Part shown: positions 11,011 to 19,705 of the stretch, piece by piece | How the letters are laid out: each line of letters begins with the position of its first letter | Position numbering within the stretch: the stretch's first letter is position 1 | Origin: Paracamarosporium sp. OC-R06-R3 | Taxonomy: Eukaryota; Ascomycota; Dothideomycetes; Pleosporales; Didymosphaeriaceae | Assembly: GCA_019828545.1 (NCBI GenBank) | Contig: JACVRA010000057.1 | Location: 126,015-190,014 of the forward strand | Length of the DNA stretch: 64,000 bases | Direction of reading: 5' to 3' | Translations under genes and position numbers: made by a program | The notes under the pieces: generated by a model | Told to the model about the DNA's origin: nothing | Databases searched by the model: none | Seen by the model: the letters and a program-made list of their open reading frames with translations, nothing else

Positions 11011-11491
11011 TTTCTCAATGCAATATCAACAGTGTAAAGTTTCCTCACCTGACTTATGCCTTCCGCATCAAGGGTTTCGGGATTTCATATCCGTCTGGCG
11101 CAACCATACGGTGGTCGTGACCGTTCGGTACGGGCGCCTCCATGAGATTGCCGGCTGTAGGACTTGTCCGAGATATTTTGCCCCAGCTGCTTCGGACCCA
11201 GCCGCATCCCCGAGGATTCAAAATGGGCGGGGAATAGCGCACCAAAGGCACGTTTGTGGAGACCCTGGAGTGCTCCGGAGCCACTAGTCCCACTTAGCGT
11301 ACACGCCTCTCATCATGTCTAGATCCGGTGTCCGTTAGCTCTATGCTCTCGTCACGACCACAACTGTTTTCTGGGGTCACATGTGTGCTTTCTTTTTCAT
11401 AATGTCATTGTTAGCAGCTGTCAGTGATCGCAACACACCCAAGCAATACCACATCTCGAAGGCCAATTCTCAGCACCAACTACACAGCATT
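11011..11491. promoter_or_regulatory. Divergent promoter between carrier and amidohydrolase
   Basis: 481 bases between opposed starts. Several CCG/CGG half-sites are present, including CGG-TGT-CCG near 11325 and GGTCGTGACC near 11111. The frame of the amidohydrolase is open back to 11381, but that extra part is not protein-like. No other gene seen. Confidence 0.35.
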
Positions 11492-12511
11492 ATGGGCAAG
11501 GACTTCGCTCTAATCGCAGCACACGAGATAGTAGTGGAGGAACTCGAACCCCTCTTTCCAAACGGCGGTTGGGATGTACACCATCATATATTCGAGCGTA
11601 CGTACGGCTTTCCTCGATTTGACATGTATTTACGAACTATTATAGCTTCCAGATTCCAGTACTCTCCGGACAGGCATCTCACTCCTCCGGCTGCCTCAAT
11701 TCAACAGTACCTGGACTGGAAGTCTCGACTAGGTCTGACACACTCGGTCCTTACCCATGGGCTGTCCTACGGAGATGACTGCACCTCCTTACGAACATTC
11801 GTACCTGAACTTGGAAAAGGCTACACCTTGGGGATTGGCGTTATAGATCCGTCAACAGTTACACCTGCTGAATTACAGGATATGCGAGAAGCTGGGATCC
11901 GCGGCATTCGAGTCAATTTATACAAGTATAATGCAATGCACGATGTCGAGCGACAGAAGGTGGCATTGAGGGAGCATGCTGCAGTCTTGAAACGCCACTG
12001 TCCTGGCTGGAGCATGGCTTTTACTCATATCCATCCGGAGTTTTGGGACGAATTAACCCCAGTCGTAAAAGAGATCGTCGCAAGCGGTATCCCGCTTGTG
12101 ACAGACCACTTTGCTCTTCTCAAAGCAGCCAGCATGCTACCAGAGGAGTACAAAGCTGATGTAACCTCACAACCTGGGTTCGATGCTATCATATCGCTTG
12201 TACGGTCCGGTGCTCTGTATGTCAAGATCAGCGCACCGTATCGCATTAGCGAAATGTCACCCGACTACGAAGATGTGCGCCCCCTGGTCACTGCACTAGT
12301 TGAAGCCCATCCGCAGCGAATACTATGGGGCAGTGACTGGCCACACACACCGAGAATGAAAGTCAGGTCAAAGGAAGAGGCGCTTCAAGAAACACCTTAT
12401 ATGAAAGTCGATGATCGAGCATGGCTGAAACGATTGAAGAGCTGGCTTACGGATGAACAGTGGGATTTGATCATGGTGAGAAACCCACAAGCACTTTACG
12501 GCCAGCAGTAG
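11492..12511 (+). CDS. Amidohydrolase 2, 2-pyrone-4,6-dicarboxylate-lactonase-like
   Basis: Single exon; the ATG at 11492 gives 339 residues (MGKDFALIAAHEIV...). A TIM-barrel metal-dependent hydrolase is shown by the N-terminal GWDVHHHIF (HxH motif, residues 27-34), then YSPDRHLTPPAASIQQYLDW, GIRGIRVNLYKYNAM, VTDHFAL and the C-terminal ILWGSDWPHT with the catalytic aspartate (about residues 277-286). This is the pattern of the COG3618/LigI group, which opens 2-pyrone-4,6-dicarboxylate or sugar-acid lactones. Next to an RraA-type aldolase it recalls the bacterial protocatechuate 4,5-cleavage order LigI-LigJ-LigK. The exact lactone is inferred, not shown. No signal peptide, probably cytosolic. 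The upstream in-frame ATG at 11381 adds a hydrophobic stretch that I do not believe. Confidence 0.85.
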   Translation: MGKDFALIAAHEIVVEELEPLFPNGGWDVHHHIFERTYGFPRFDMYLRTIIASRFQYSPDRHLTPPAASIQQYLDWKSRLGLTHSVLTHGLSYGDDCTSLRTFVPELGKGYTLGIGVIDPSTVTPAELQDMREAGIRGIRVNLYKYNAMHDVERQKVALREHAAVLKRHCPGWSMAFTHIHPEFWDELTPVVKEIVASGIPLVTDHFALLKAASMLPEEYKADVTSQPGFDAIISLVRSGALYVKISAPYRISEMSPDYEDVRPLVTALVEAHPQRILWGSDWPHTPRMKVRSKEEALQETPYMKVDDRAWLKRLKSWLTDEQWDLIMVRNPQALYGQQ

Positions 12512-12819
12512 TGAGAGCAATAGCATGATACATTTCCGAGAATTAGCAATTTACATAAACATACTATCTGGTCTACAATACATGTGCATACTTACAATTC
12601 TACGACTACCAAAAGTTCGGACTTTTCACTGCAAAGAATGAATTCTGGGGGATACACATCAGTACCACATTGTTTGACCATGTGGGGTGACAACATAAGG
12701 TAGGCCCGAGGGAACAACATTCACAAGCAGCGTATTTATTCCGTGATGAATATACATGTTCATATGCCTAGTACTGAATTTTCCATATACAATCAAGTGT
12801 TTTGTTTGCTTATGTGCCG
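12512..12819. other. Convergent intergenic, 308 bases
   Basis: 3' flanks of the amidohydrolase and SMP-30-like genes. A+T-rich, no gene or repeat seen. Confidence 0.4.
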
Positions 12820-14058
12820 TCACCAATCGCGATCCAACCGTTCAGCGATGTCACTGACTCTCCACAGTCCACCCCTCCCCACGATCCACAAATCATGCTC
12901 TCCAAAAGCAACACTAACCGCCAGATTATCACCTCCACCCACTCGAATTGTGCCGAGCGTCAATCCATCAACGGGATCGATTACATCCACACCGTCACCC
13001 GCGCCCGCAAACAGCAGTCCGCTTCGGCTCGCTCGTAGTCCATCGTAGAAATAGCTTATAGGGTTGTTCAGCAGACGCGGGTTGCTCAAGACACCACCGG
13101 AATTTGAGGCGTCGTACGCAAAGAGCGCCCGATTGCCAAACGGATTCTTCTTCGACACCGGCAGAAACTCGCTCACCCCCGTGTCAGGTAGATACACAGT
13201 GTGCTTCTTTCCATTTCTTGCCGATTCATCTTGGTTCAATGCCACGGCAACGCCATTCGCGTTGCCAGTAGTGATGTGAACCGGCCTTGGCCGCATGGTC
13301 GTAGCATTCACAAAGTAAACCGTTGGATTGGTGGGGTAGTAAGAGTCAATGAGCCCTCTTCCGTAAGCAGACTTGGAATCTGTAAGCCAGAAGTTGCCTT
13401 CTGAATCGATGTCAAGGTCATTGAAGCCAAGGAAAGGTTGCGCATAGTAGTTGTTCAAGATGACTTCTTTCTTCCAGGTAGAAGGATCGATCTTGATGAG
13501 AGCTCCAGTCTCCTTGGACCCGCTACCGTCAGTAACGACGTACAAGGTGTCGTTGTAGATGACGCAGCCATGCGCGTTGAGCGTTGGTGGATCGGTTTGG
13601 ATTTTTGACAGCGTCGCTGACTCTACATCGTAAAGGTATTGCCAGTCGTGTGTGCCGTTGACGCCGCCTGGTGGACCCCATTCTACGAAGAGTAACTGCT
13701 TGGTCTTTGTATTGTAGCAGGGCGCTTCGTGACTTTGGTAAGCGAGAGTCTCGACATGCTCGACCCTAGCCTTAGGGCCAATAATATCGAAGAATCGGGC
13801 GTCGTATGCAATGAAGTTTGTTGTATTTAGGTATTCCCATTCTTGGGTGATGGATTCGTCTGACGTTTCACCGTTCAGAGGTGCATCCAAGGCTGACCGA
13901 TTAAAGTGCCCGGGGAGCACACCGACGGAAGGCGTGGAGTAAGAAACCCATGCCCATATCGAGGTCGTGTTTTGGAAGGATTGCGGCAAGCTGGAGAGAT
14001 ATGAGGCAGATACACAGGCGCCGGTGGCCAGCATACAGGTGGACTTTAAGATGAGCAT
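12820..14058 (-). CDS. Secreted SMP-30/gluconolactonase-like protein
   Basis: Single exon, 412 residues. The N-terminus (MLILKSTCMLATGACVSASY) is a signal peptide, and N-glycosylation sequons follow (NTT, NRS, NGT, NDT, NAT), so the protein is exported. The body is a six-bladed propeller of the SMP-30/LRE family: a metal-binding glutamate in HVETLAYQSHEAPCY, GFNDLDIDSEGNFWLTDS, NGVAVALNQDESARNGKKHTVYLPDT and YDGLRASRSGLLFAG. The family hydrolyses lactones or related esters. An extracellular lactonase beside an intracellular amidohydrolase and two permeases suggests that the substrate is met outside the cell as a lactone or ester. It converges with the amidohydrolase gene and shares an 852-base promoter region with the first Dal5-type permease. 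Confidence 0.85.
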   Translation of the reverse strand: MLILKSTCMLATGACVSASYLSSLPQSFQNTTSIWAWVSYSTPSVGVLPGHFNRSALDAPLNGETSDESITQEWEYLNTTNFIAYDARFFDIIGPKARVEHVETLAYQSHEAPCYNTKTKQLLFVEWGPPGGVNGTHDWQYLYDVESATLSKIQTDPPTLNAHGCVIYNDTLYVVTDGSGSKETGALIKIDPSTWKKEVILNNYYAQPFLGFNDLDIDSEGNFWLTDSKSAYGRGLIDSYYPTNPTVYFVNATTMRPRPVHITTGNANGVAVALNQDESARNGKKHTVYLPDTGVSEFLPVSKKNPFGNRALFAYDASNSGGVLSNPRLLNNPISYFYDGLRASRSGLLFAGAGDGVDVIDPVDGLTLGTIRVGGGDNLAVSVAFGEHDLWIVGRGGLWRVSDIAERLDRDW

Positions 14059-14910
14059 AACGATAGCCTGGGTAGATTCTCTACACTAAGAACTGGAAGC
14101 AACGTACACGCTACACTTATATATACCAAGTCACTTGCCCTCTTAGCCATTAACGATTGTCGTTGATTGCTGGATCTTGTCTTTGACCGGAATTATTCGC
14201 CCGTGATGCTCTTGGCCTTGAGAATCATCATCTTTGATTCTTCATCATATTTTGCCGCTACGCTATACCACTAGGCTTAGAGGGATCAAACCGCCGCCCT
14301 CGCGCATTCCCTGGCGCGCTTTCAGCGTGTCCGTAGATGATTTTCATTTTGACGTGAGGGGAACTTGAATCATGGCCTCGGTAGACAATTAGGTTGAGTC
14401 ATGGAAGATGGCATTTTGCGGGGAAATCGTGTGGTAGGTCCATGGACACGGAGCATTCCTGCATTGTCGCAAAGCAGTGGCAGACAGCGCCGCGATGAGT
14501 TAGCTCCCCGGGTCACTCCGGGGGCCAATCAGGTCGTCCACAAAACGATGGCCGTCATCCGACCATAACGTCTGCACGTTCTACCCCACAAAATTTTGCC
14601 TATACTAGCGTCTGGCCTCGAATCTGGTGTCATGCTCTCTGGATGGCTCCGAAAACACGGTCCGCAATGCTGGGTCGCCACGGGTCTCCTTGGCTTCCCC
14701 AGCTTCACCCCGGATTGCGGAGTCGAAAACCACGTTCGATGCGATAGCCAGGGTTCTATATAACTCTTTCGCAGTTTCCCTTATTGCCTTGTTCCATAGC
14801 GCTGTCGGACAATCTGCATTTGCCGAACGGGCTCATCACATCGCACTCGCTTCTTTCCCGTCCAACTTCGCACCGTAGTTGAGCGATATCTTTGTCTCAC
14901 CGACGCCAAG
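14059..14910. promoter_or_regulatory. Divergent promoter between SMP-30-like gene and permease 1
   Basis: 852 bases without a supported gene; the 83-codon frame at 14627-14878 has no recognisable content. It contains CCG-GATTG-CGG at 14710-14720, the same CCG-N5-CGG spacing as the site at 5989-6005, and a further CCG-N6-CGG around 14645. Confidence 0.4.
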
Positions 14911-16433
14911 ATGCCGGGTTCTCTCAAAGTCGAAGATAACTATGTTGACGAAAAGAAAACTATCATGGCTGAACTTGAACATGCAGAGAAGACAGAGTTC
15001 GTCGTGGATGAGGACACACGCAAGATAGAGAAGAGGATCGTTCGCAAGCTCGACATGACTCTCATGCCCGTCGTCTGGATCTTGTACTTCTTCAACTACA
15101 TGGACCGGAACAATATTGCGTACGTATCAGAAGATTACTTACAATATGACCCAGTCAGCTGATCCGCATGTCCAGGCAAGCGAAGCTAGATAGTTTCGAG
15201 AAGGACCTCGGTCTTGTTGGGAATCAGTTCAATGTTGCCGTTTCCATTCTTAACGTTGGATACGTTCTTATGCAGCTTCCCTCGAATATGCTGCTCACTA
15301 AGGTCCGCCCGTCGATCTACATCCCCGCTTGCGCTATGCTCTGGTCGTGTGTTTCAGCCTCTACGGTCGCTGCTAACAACTATGGTCAACTCATCGCTAT
15401 TCGATTCATTCTTGGTATCGTCGAAGCGCCTTTCTTCCCAGGTGCATACTACATACTCTCCGCATGGTACACCCGGAAGGAGCTCGCCCTACGCATCGCA
15501 GCGTTGTACTCGGCCCTCATCCTGGCAACAGCCTTTTCTGGACTCATTGCCGCTGGTGTATTTGCAGGCCTTGATGGGGCTAGAAACCTTGCCGGTTGGC
15601 AGTGGTTATTCGTCATTGAAGGTGCAGCTTCGTTCTTCGCAGCGGGGTGCTCCATGTGGATCCTCCCAGATTTTCCAGAATCCACGACCGGAAGTGGCAG
15701 ATGGCTTTTCAGCGAAGAAGAGAAGAAGCTATCTGTCGAGCGTCTTGTGCGCGATCGCGTAACCGCACCTTCGGAAGATGAAGGCCTCAAGCACGGCTTG
15801 AAGCTCGCAGTAATGGACTACCGCACCTGGGTATTCTCGCTCATGCTGTGCAGCAATCACAGTGCTTACAGCTTCAACAACTTCTTTCCCAGCATGCTCA
15901 AAGGCTTCAACCTCGGCTCGAAGACCATCACGCTTGTTCTTACTGCACCGCCGTATCTTGTCGCTACAGTAATAGCCCTGGCTATCGCCCTTTCCAGCGA
16001 CCGCCGCAAAGAACGTGGGCTACACATCGCCATTCCGCTCCTGTTCGCTATCGTTGGTTTCATCATCACAGTGGCAACACTCGATAAGGCCGGACGATAC
16101 TTCGCTTCTTTTCTCTATGTCGGTGGCCTCTTCGGTTCTAACTCGATCATTTATGCGTGGGCATCTTCATCGCTCAATCAGACACCTGCAAAGCGTGCGT
16201 GTGCAACCGCCATTGTCAACATTATGAGCCAGATAGGCAACATTTATGCGCCATATTTCTTCAGGCCACAGGACGCGCCACGATATGTTCTGGCTGTTAT
16301 CCTGATGACGGTGTTTGCAGGGCTTAGCGTGTGTACCGTGATGTTCATGAAGTTCGATTTAAGGAGGGAAAATAACAAGTTAATCGCTCAAGAAGAGCAG
16401 ACCGGTGTCAAGGCTACATTGTATACCACGTAG
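14911..16433 (+). CDS. MFS permease, Dal5/anion:cation symporter type (1)
   Basis: Exons 14911-15119 and 15176-16433, 56-base intron (GTACGT...TCCAG), give 488 residues. The N-terminal tail is acidic and cytosolic; helix 1 follows in MTLMPVVWILYFFNYMDRNN, the standard Dal5-family start. LGVEAPFFPG-type motif is seen as LGIVEAPFFPGAYYILSAWY, and the second half includes CATAIVNIMSQIGNIYAPYFF, also family-typical. Members import carboxylates such as allantoate, ureidosuccinate, nicotinate, tartrate or pantothenate with protons at the plasma membrane. Substrate not readable. Its place inside the cluster, opposite the SMP-30-like gene, suggests uptake of the pathway substrate. Confidence 0.9.
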
Positions 16434-16790
16434 AAAAGGGACATGGAGTGGGACGTAGGGTGCGTTTCAAGTAATTAAGAATGTTACAATCTAACTAGCA
16501 TTGATCAATTGTTCTTGGTACGTGATATGGGTAAACCTACTAAAATATCCGACCACGTTGCATTCAAATATGACGCTGTACTGCATCGTTCCACAAGTTA
16601 CGTCTGCTTCGCTTACCTCATTGTACCTGTATCGATACCGGGATTGCCGAACATGGAGAACTTGCTAGCAAGGAGATTCCGAGTATAGTGACCAGTGAGA
16701 TTGCACGAACTCAAGAGGCATGTGCCTAGAGCTTGTAAATATTCATGAACCGCTTATGCGTTGTATTACCTTGTCAGACCAGTATTTAGA
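16434..16790. other. Convergent intergenic, 357 bases
   Basis: 3' flanks of permease 1 and the dehydrogenase. Nothing else recognised. Confidence 0.4.
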
Positions 16791-17798
16791 CTATTCTCGA
16801 GGCTTTGGCATGGGATAACCTCCTATATCATCAAAAAATTGACCCCCTTTTACCATGACGTCGGCGATATCCTCACCTAACCACTCTTTCGTCATTGCTG
16901 TTCTTGCTGTCTCAATCTCCCTGACAATAGCTCCTGCAACCTATCGACGGTAAGCACTGTATCACCGGCTGTAGCCAAACACTTACCATCACGCTGTGGC
17001 CCTTCCTGTCCGGATCTGTACTTGTCGACACTACAGCATTCGCGACGTCTTCGACTGTGTTCGCCGGTAAACCTCGCTTTCTCCACTCCTCTGAATAGCC
17101 ACCAGTGATGTATGTAGGGGTGAAGAAAGGAGCAACGACATTAACGCGCACGTCTAACTCTTTTGCTTTCCGTTGGGATGCTCTTGCTGCTCCCACAACC
17201 CCGTGCTTTGTCGTAATGTAGGAGACCACGCCTGTGCCGCCAAAGTAACCGGACGTTGATGCGATTAGTATTATCGAGCCCCGAGCACCATCAGAGTCTA
17301 GAGGATTCGACTTCATCGAATGCATCGCTAATCGCAAGGCTTGGTATAGTCAGTTAACCCTATCAAATTTCCGTCACGATGAAACGTACTATTCAGAGTC
17401 CCCTTGAGGTTGACATCCAGTACTCTTTGAGCACCCTTACTCTCCAATAACTCTCCTTCTGCGTCCTCCTCGAAGTCGTAAAAATTCCTACTCTCCATCA
17501 TCCCAGCGTTGGCTATCACGATGTCTACCTGTCCAAACGTCTTTTTCGTCTCTCGGAATAGCGTACGCATGTTTTCCCAGTCCACAATGTTGGATGGGCA
17601 GAACAATGCGCGGCTAGAATCGGATAGTGAAGAAATGAGTTCGTTGGCTGCATCTTTCGAGAATGGAAGGTCTGCAATGACGACGTTGCAGCCTTTTTCG
17701 TGGAAGGCCCGGATGGTTTGGGCGCCGATGCCTCCCGCGCCTCCTGTCACAATAACGGTTTTTGGCTTACCATTTGGAAGGTGGAAAGGAGTCGCCAT
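16791..17798 (-). CDS. Short-chain dehydrogenase/reductase
   Basis: Exons 17798-17390, 17339-16987 and 16940-16791 give 303 residues. The nucleotide-binding motif is TVIVTGGAGGIGAQT (about residues 14-28), an acidic residue follows strand 2 (VVIADLP), which favours NAD(H), then IVIANAGMM and the catalytic SxnYxxxK set as ASTSGYFGGTGVVSYITTKHG. The C-terminal exon (GAIVREIETARTAMTKEWLG...MPKPRE) is only reached by splicing the GTAAGT...GATAG intron; without it the protein would end in nonsense. Classical SDRs oxidise alcohols or semialdehyde hydrates. In this cluster it could make the lactone or oxo-acid that the lactonases and aldolase use. It shares a promoter with the decarboxylase-like gene. 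Confidence 0.85.
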
Positions 17799-18204
17799 AT
17801 TTCCTGTGGGTCTTTTGTGCGATTTCTGGTACTATAGGATGCACGTATCGAAAAGTACTTGTATTCTTGAATGGACAATCAGTGAGTGTCACTGAGCGAT
17901 TATCCTTGCAGTATGATCAGCTCTTCGACTGCAGTCACATGGGAATAAACAACTTGTATAAGAAAAGTAAGCGTTACTGCCACCATAGATGTGTCGGGGA
18001 GGAACTCAGCTCTCCGATCCCCTGGGTGGGGATTTACCCCGCTTCATCCCAATCCGGCCCTTTCACGGAAGCGTTCCGAAGTGATCAGCATACACATTCC
18101 CTAACTATGGATACCGAATTCCGAGTTACTCTAACAACGTAAGAGTTAACGACAACAATTTTACTTTTACAGAACTAGGAATCATACCAAGTCATCTCCT
18201 CAAT
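17799..18204. promoter_or_regulatory. Divergent promoter between SDR and decarboxylase-like genes
   Basis: 406 bases. It holds a perfect palindrome CGGAA-GCG-TTCCG (CGG-N7-CCG) at 18066-18078 and a GGGGATTTACCCC element near 18028. Both are good candidates for binding of a zinc-cluster or C2H2 regulator. Confidence 0.4.
18066..18078. promoter_or_regulatory. Candidate Zn2Cys6 palindrome CGGAAGCGTTCCG
   Basis: A perfect 5+5 inverted repeat with 3-base centre, placed 126 bases before the decarboxylase-like start. Half-site spacing equals that of the site upstream of the regulator gene. Confidence 0.35.
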
Positions 18205-19140
18205 ATGACCGCAAACAACATTCCACGAGACCCAACCGCAGAAGAAGCGCTCGCACTCTTCAAGGCAGTGGAGGAGAAATTCCCGTCAAAGACCGTTGGA
18301 AATGATAAGTGGTATGTTCTTACGGTATGTCAACACCGATATGATACTCTGTTGGCGTTGTTAACATGGTTAGTTTGCCACAATGGTTGGAGGCGGCCAA
18401 CCTGAGTTTGCTCCACTCCTATACAAGGAACTCATCAAGCGGCCAGAGTATCGAACACCTGAGCAGCGGCAAGCGTTGATGCGCCGGATCCGCGAAACTC
18501 TACTCAAGCTGGTTTCTATTGCCGGCGTTTGCAAGCCCCTGGATGCAATTTTCGATATCGATGCTATAACTGCACCCGAAGATAAAGATTATTCATTTTC
18601 AAGGTACAGAAAGCGTAAAAGAATTCAAGCTCTAGCTTTTTATTAATCATGTGATAGAGAAGGATGGCAGTGTGATGAAGCGAACCGAAAACGTGGATTT
18701 GCATGGCAGGATCGACTTTACAAGCATAACCAAGGTGCCATTGACAACGCACTCTCATCGCAAAAGGACTTCGGTTAGGTACCCCTTGTAACCAAGAAAT
18801 TTCGAACTAACACAGCGCCAGATTGGATTAGCAAGAACATCAGCTATGGGCTTTATTTGTCTGATCACAGCATCCTAAACGACGTAGAGACCGAGCTTAC
18901 AGTGCTTGGCGGTATCATGATCCAAAACTTGCCGCGCGAGACGGGTTGGCACTTAAGAGGCACGAGGAGAATCGGTGTGAGCAAAGAAGACGTCGAAACC
19001 ATACAGCAATGCGTCAGAGTACCTCAACCTAGTAACTGATCTCAGACACTGACAAGGTTTAGATCGAATTGATAGCTGCATTTTGTAGGCTGAGGCTGCA
19101 TAAAGTACCCAGAGTAGCAGATATTGAACACGAGGTGTGA
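18205..19140 (+). CDS. Carboxymuconolactone decarboxylase-like protein
   Basis: Five exons: 18205-18324, 18374-18603, 18658-18773, 18822-19018 (or 19012) and 19063-19140, about 244-246 residues. The start, NIPRDPTAEEALALFKAVEE, and GGGQPEFAPLLYKELIKRPEY fit the fungal AhpD/CMD-like family. Later parts include LLKLVSIAGVCKPLDAIF, YSFSREGWQ, ISYGLYLSDHSILNDVETEL, GTRRIGVSKEDVETIQQC and an end KVPRVADIEHEV. A catalytic-type CxxC pair is not visible, so a true decarboxylase activity is uncertain. The last donor is ambiguous by six bases (GTCAGA or GTACCT), both in phase. Without the last intron the protein would end at 19039 and lose the conserved tail. It is transcribed away from the SDR gene and precedes permease 2 in the same direction. 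Confidence 0.8.
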
Positions 19141-19705
19141 CAGACTGGATGGTGTAGCTTTGCCTTGGAGTGTCGTGCCAACGCTACAATAATTTAGACA
19201 CGATAGACTTTGAAAAAACATGCGAACAATATTCATCATTTAATGCAGTACCTACCAGGCCCATATGCTCTGTACATGCGTGTGATTAGCCTCTGCTGTT
19301 CTATCGGGCATACCCGCCATTACCTCGGGTAGCCATCACTTCCATACTTGGAAGCATAGCGCATCCTTAGCTTCCTGCCCCACCATTGATCCGGGGACAC
19401 CAGTGCTTCTCCGGTGTCTTTTGTCTCATGCTCATAGAAACTAGCGCAAGTGCCCATAGCTGGTTACGCAGCAAAGCGCCGCACATGCAGCTGTGGCAAA
19501 CATGATCCGAGTTTGCGGGGAAGTTCCCCCTGGGGAAAGACGACCCCGGCTCGATGGAACCGAGATGGCGGCGTTGGTTTTGCATTAGAGAAGTGGTTCG
19601 ACGAGTCACCCATTACCCAGGATCATTTATAACCTGATCGACGAGGTGCATACCTAGAAGCGATCTCTCTTCCATCCACGCCTTCCATATCACGTAGAGA
19701 CAACC
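19141..19705. promoter_or_regulatory. Promoter of permease 2
   Basis: 565 bases with no supported gene. CCGG-containing half-sites and an imperfect inverted repeat GACACC/GGTGTC occur between about 19390 and 19420. Confidence 0.35.
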
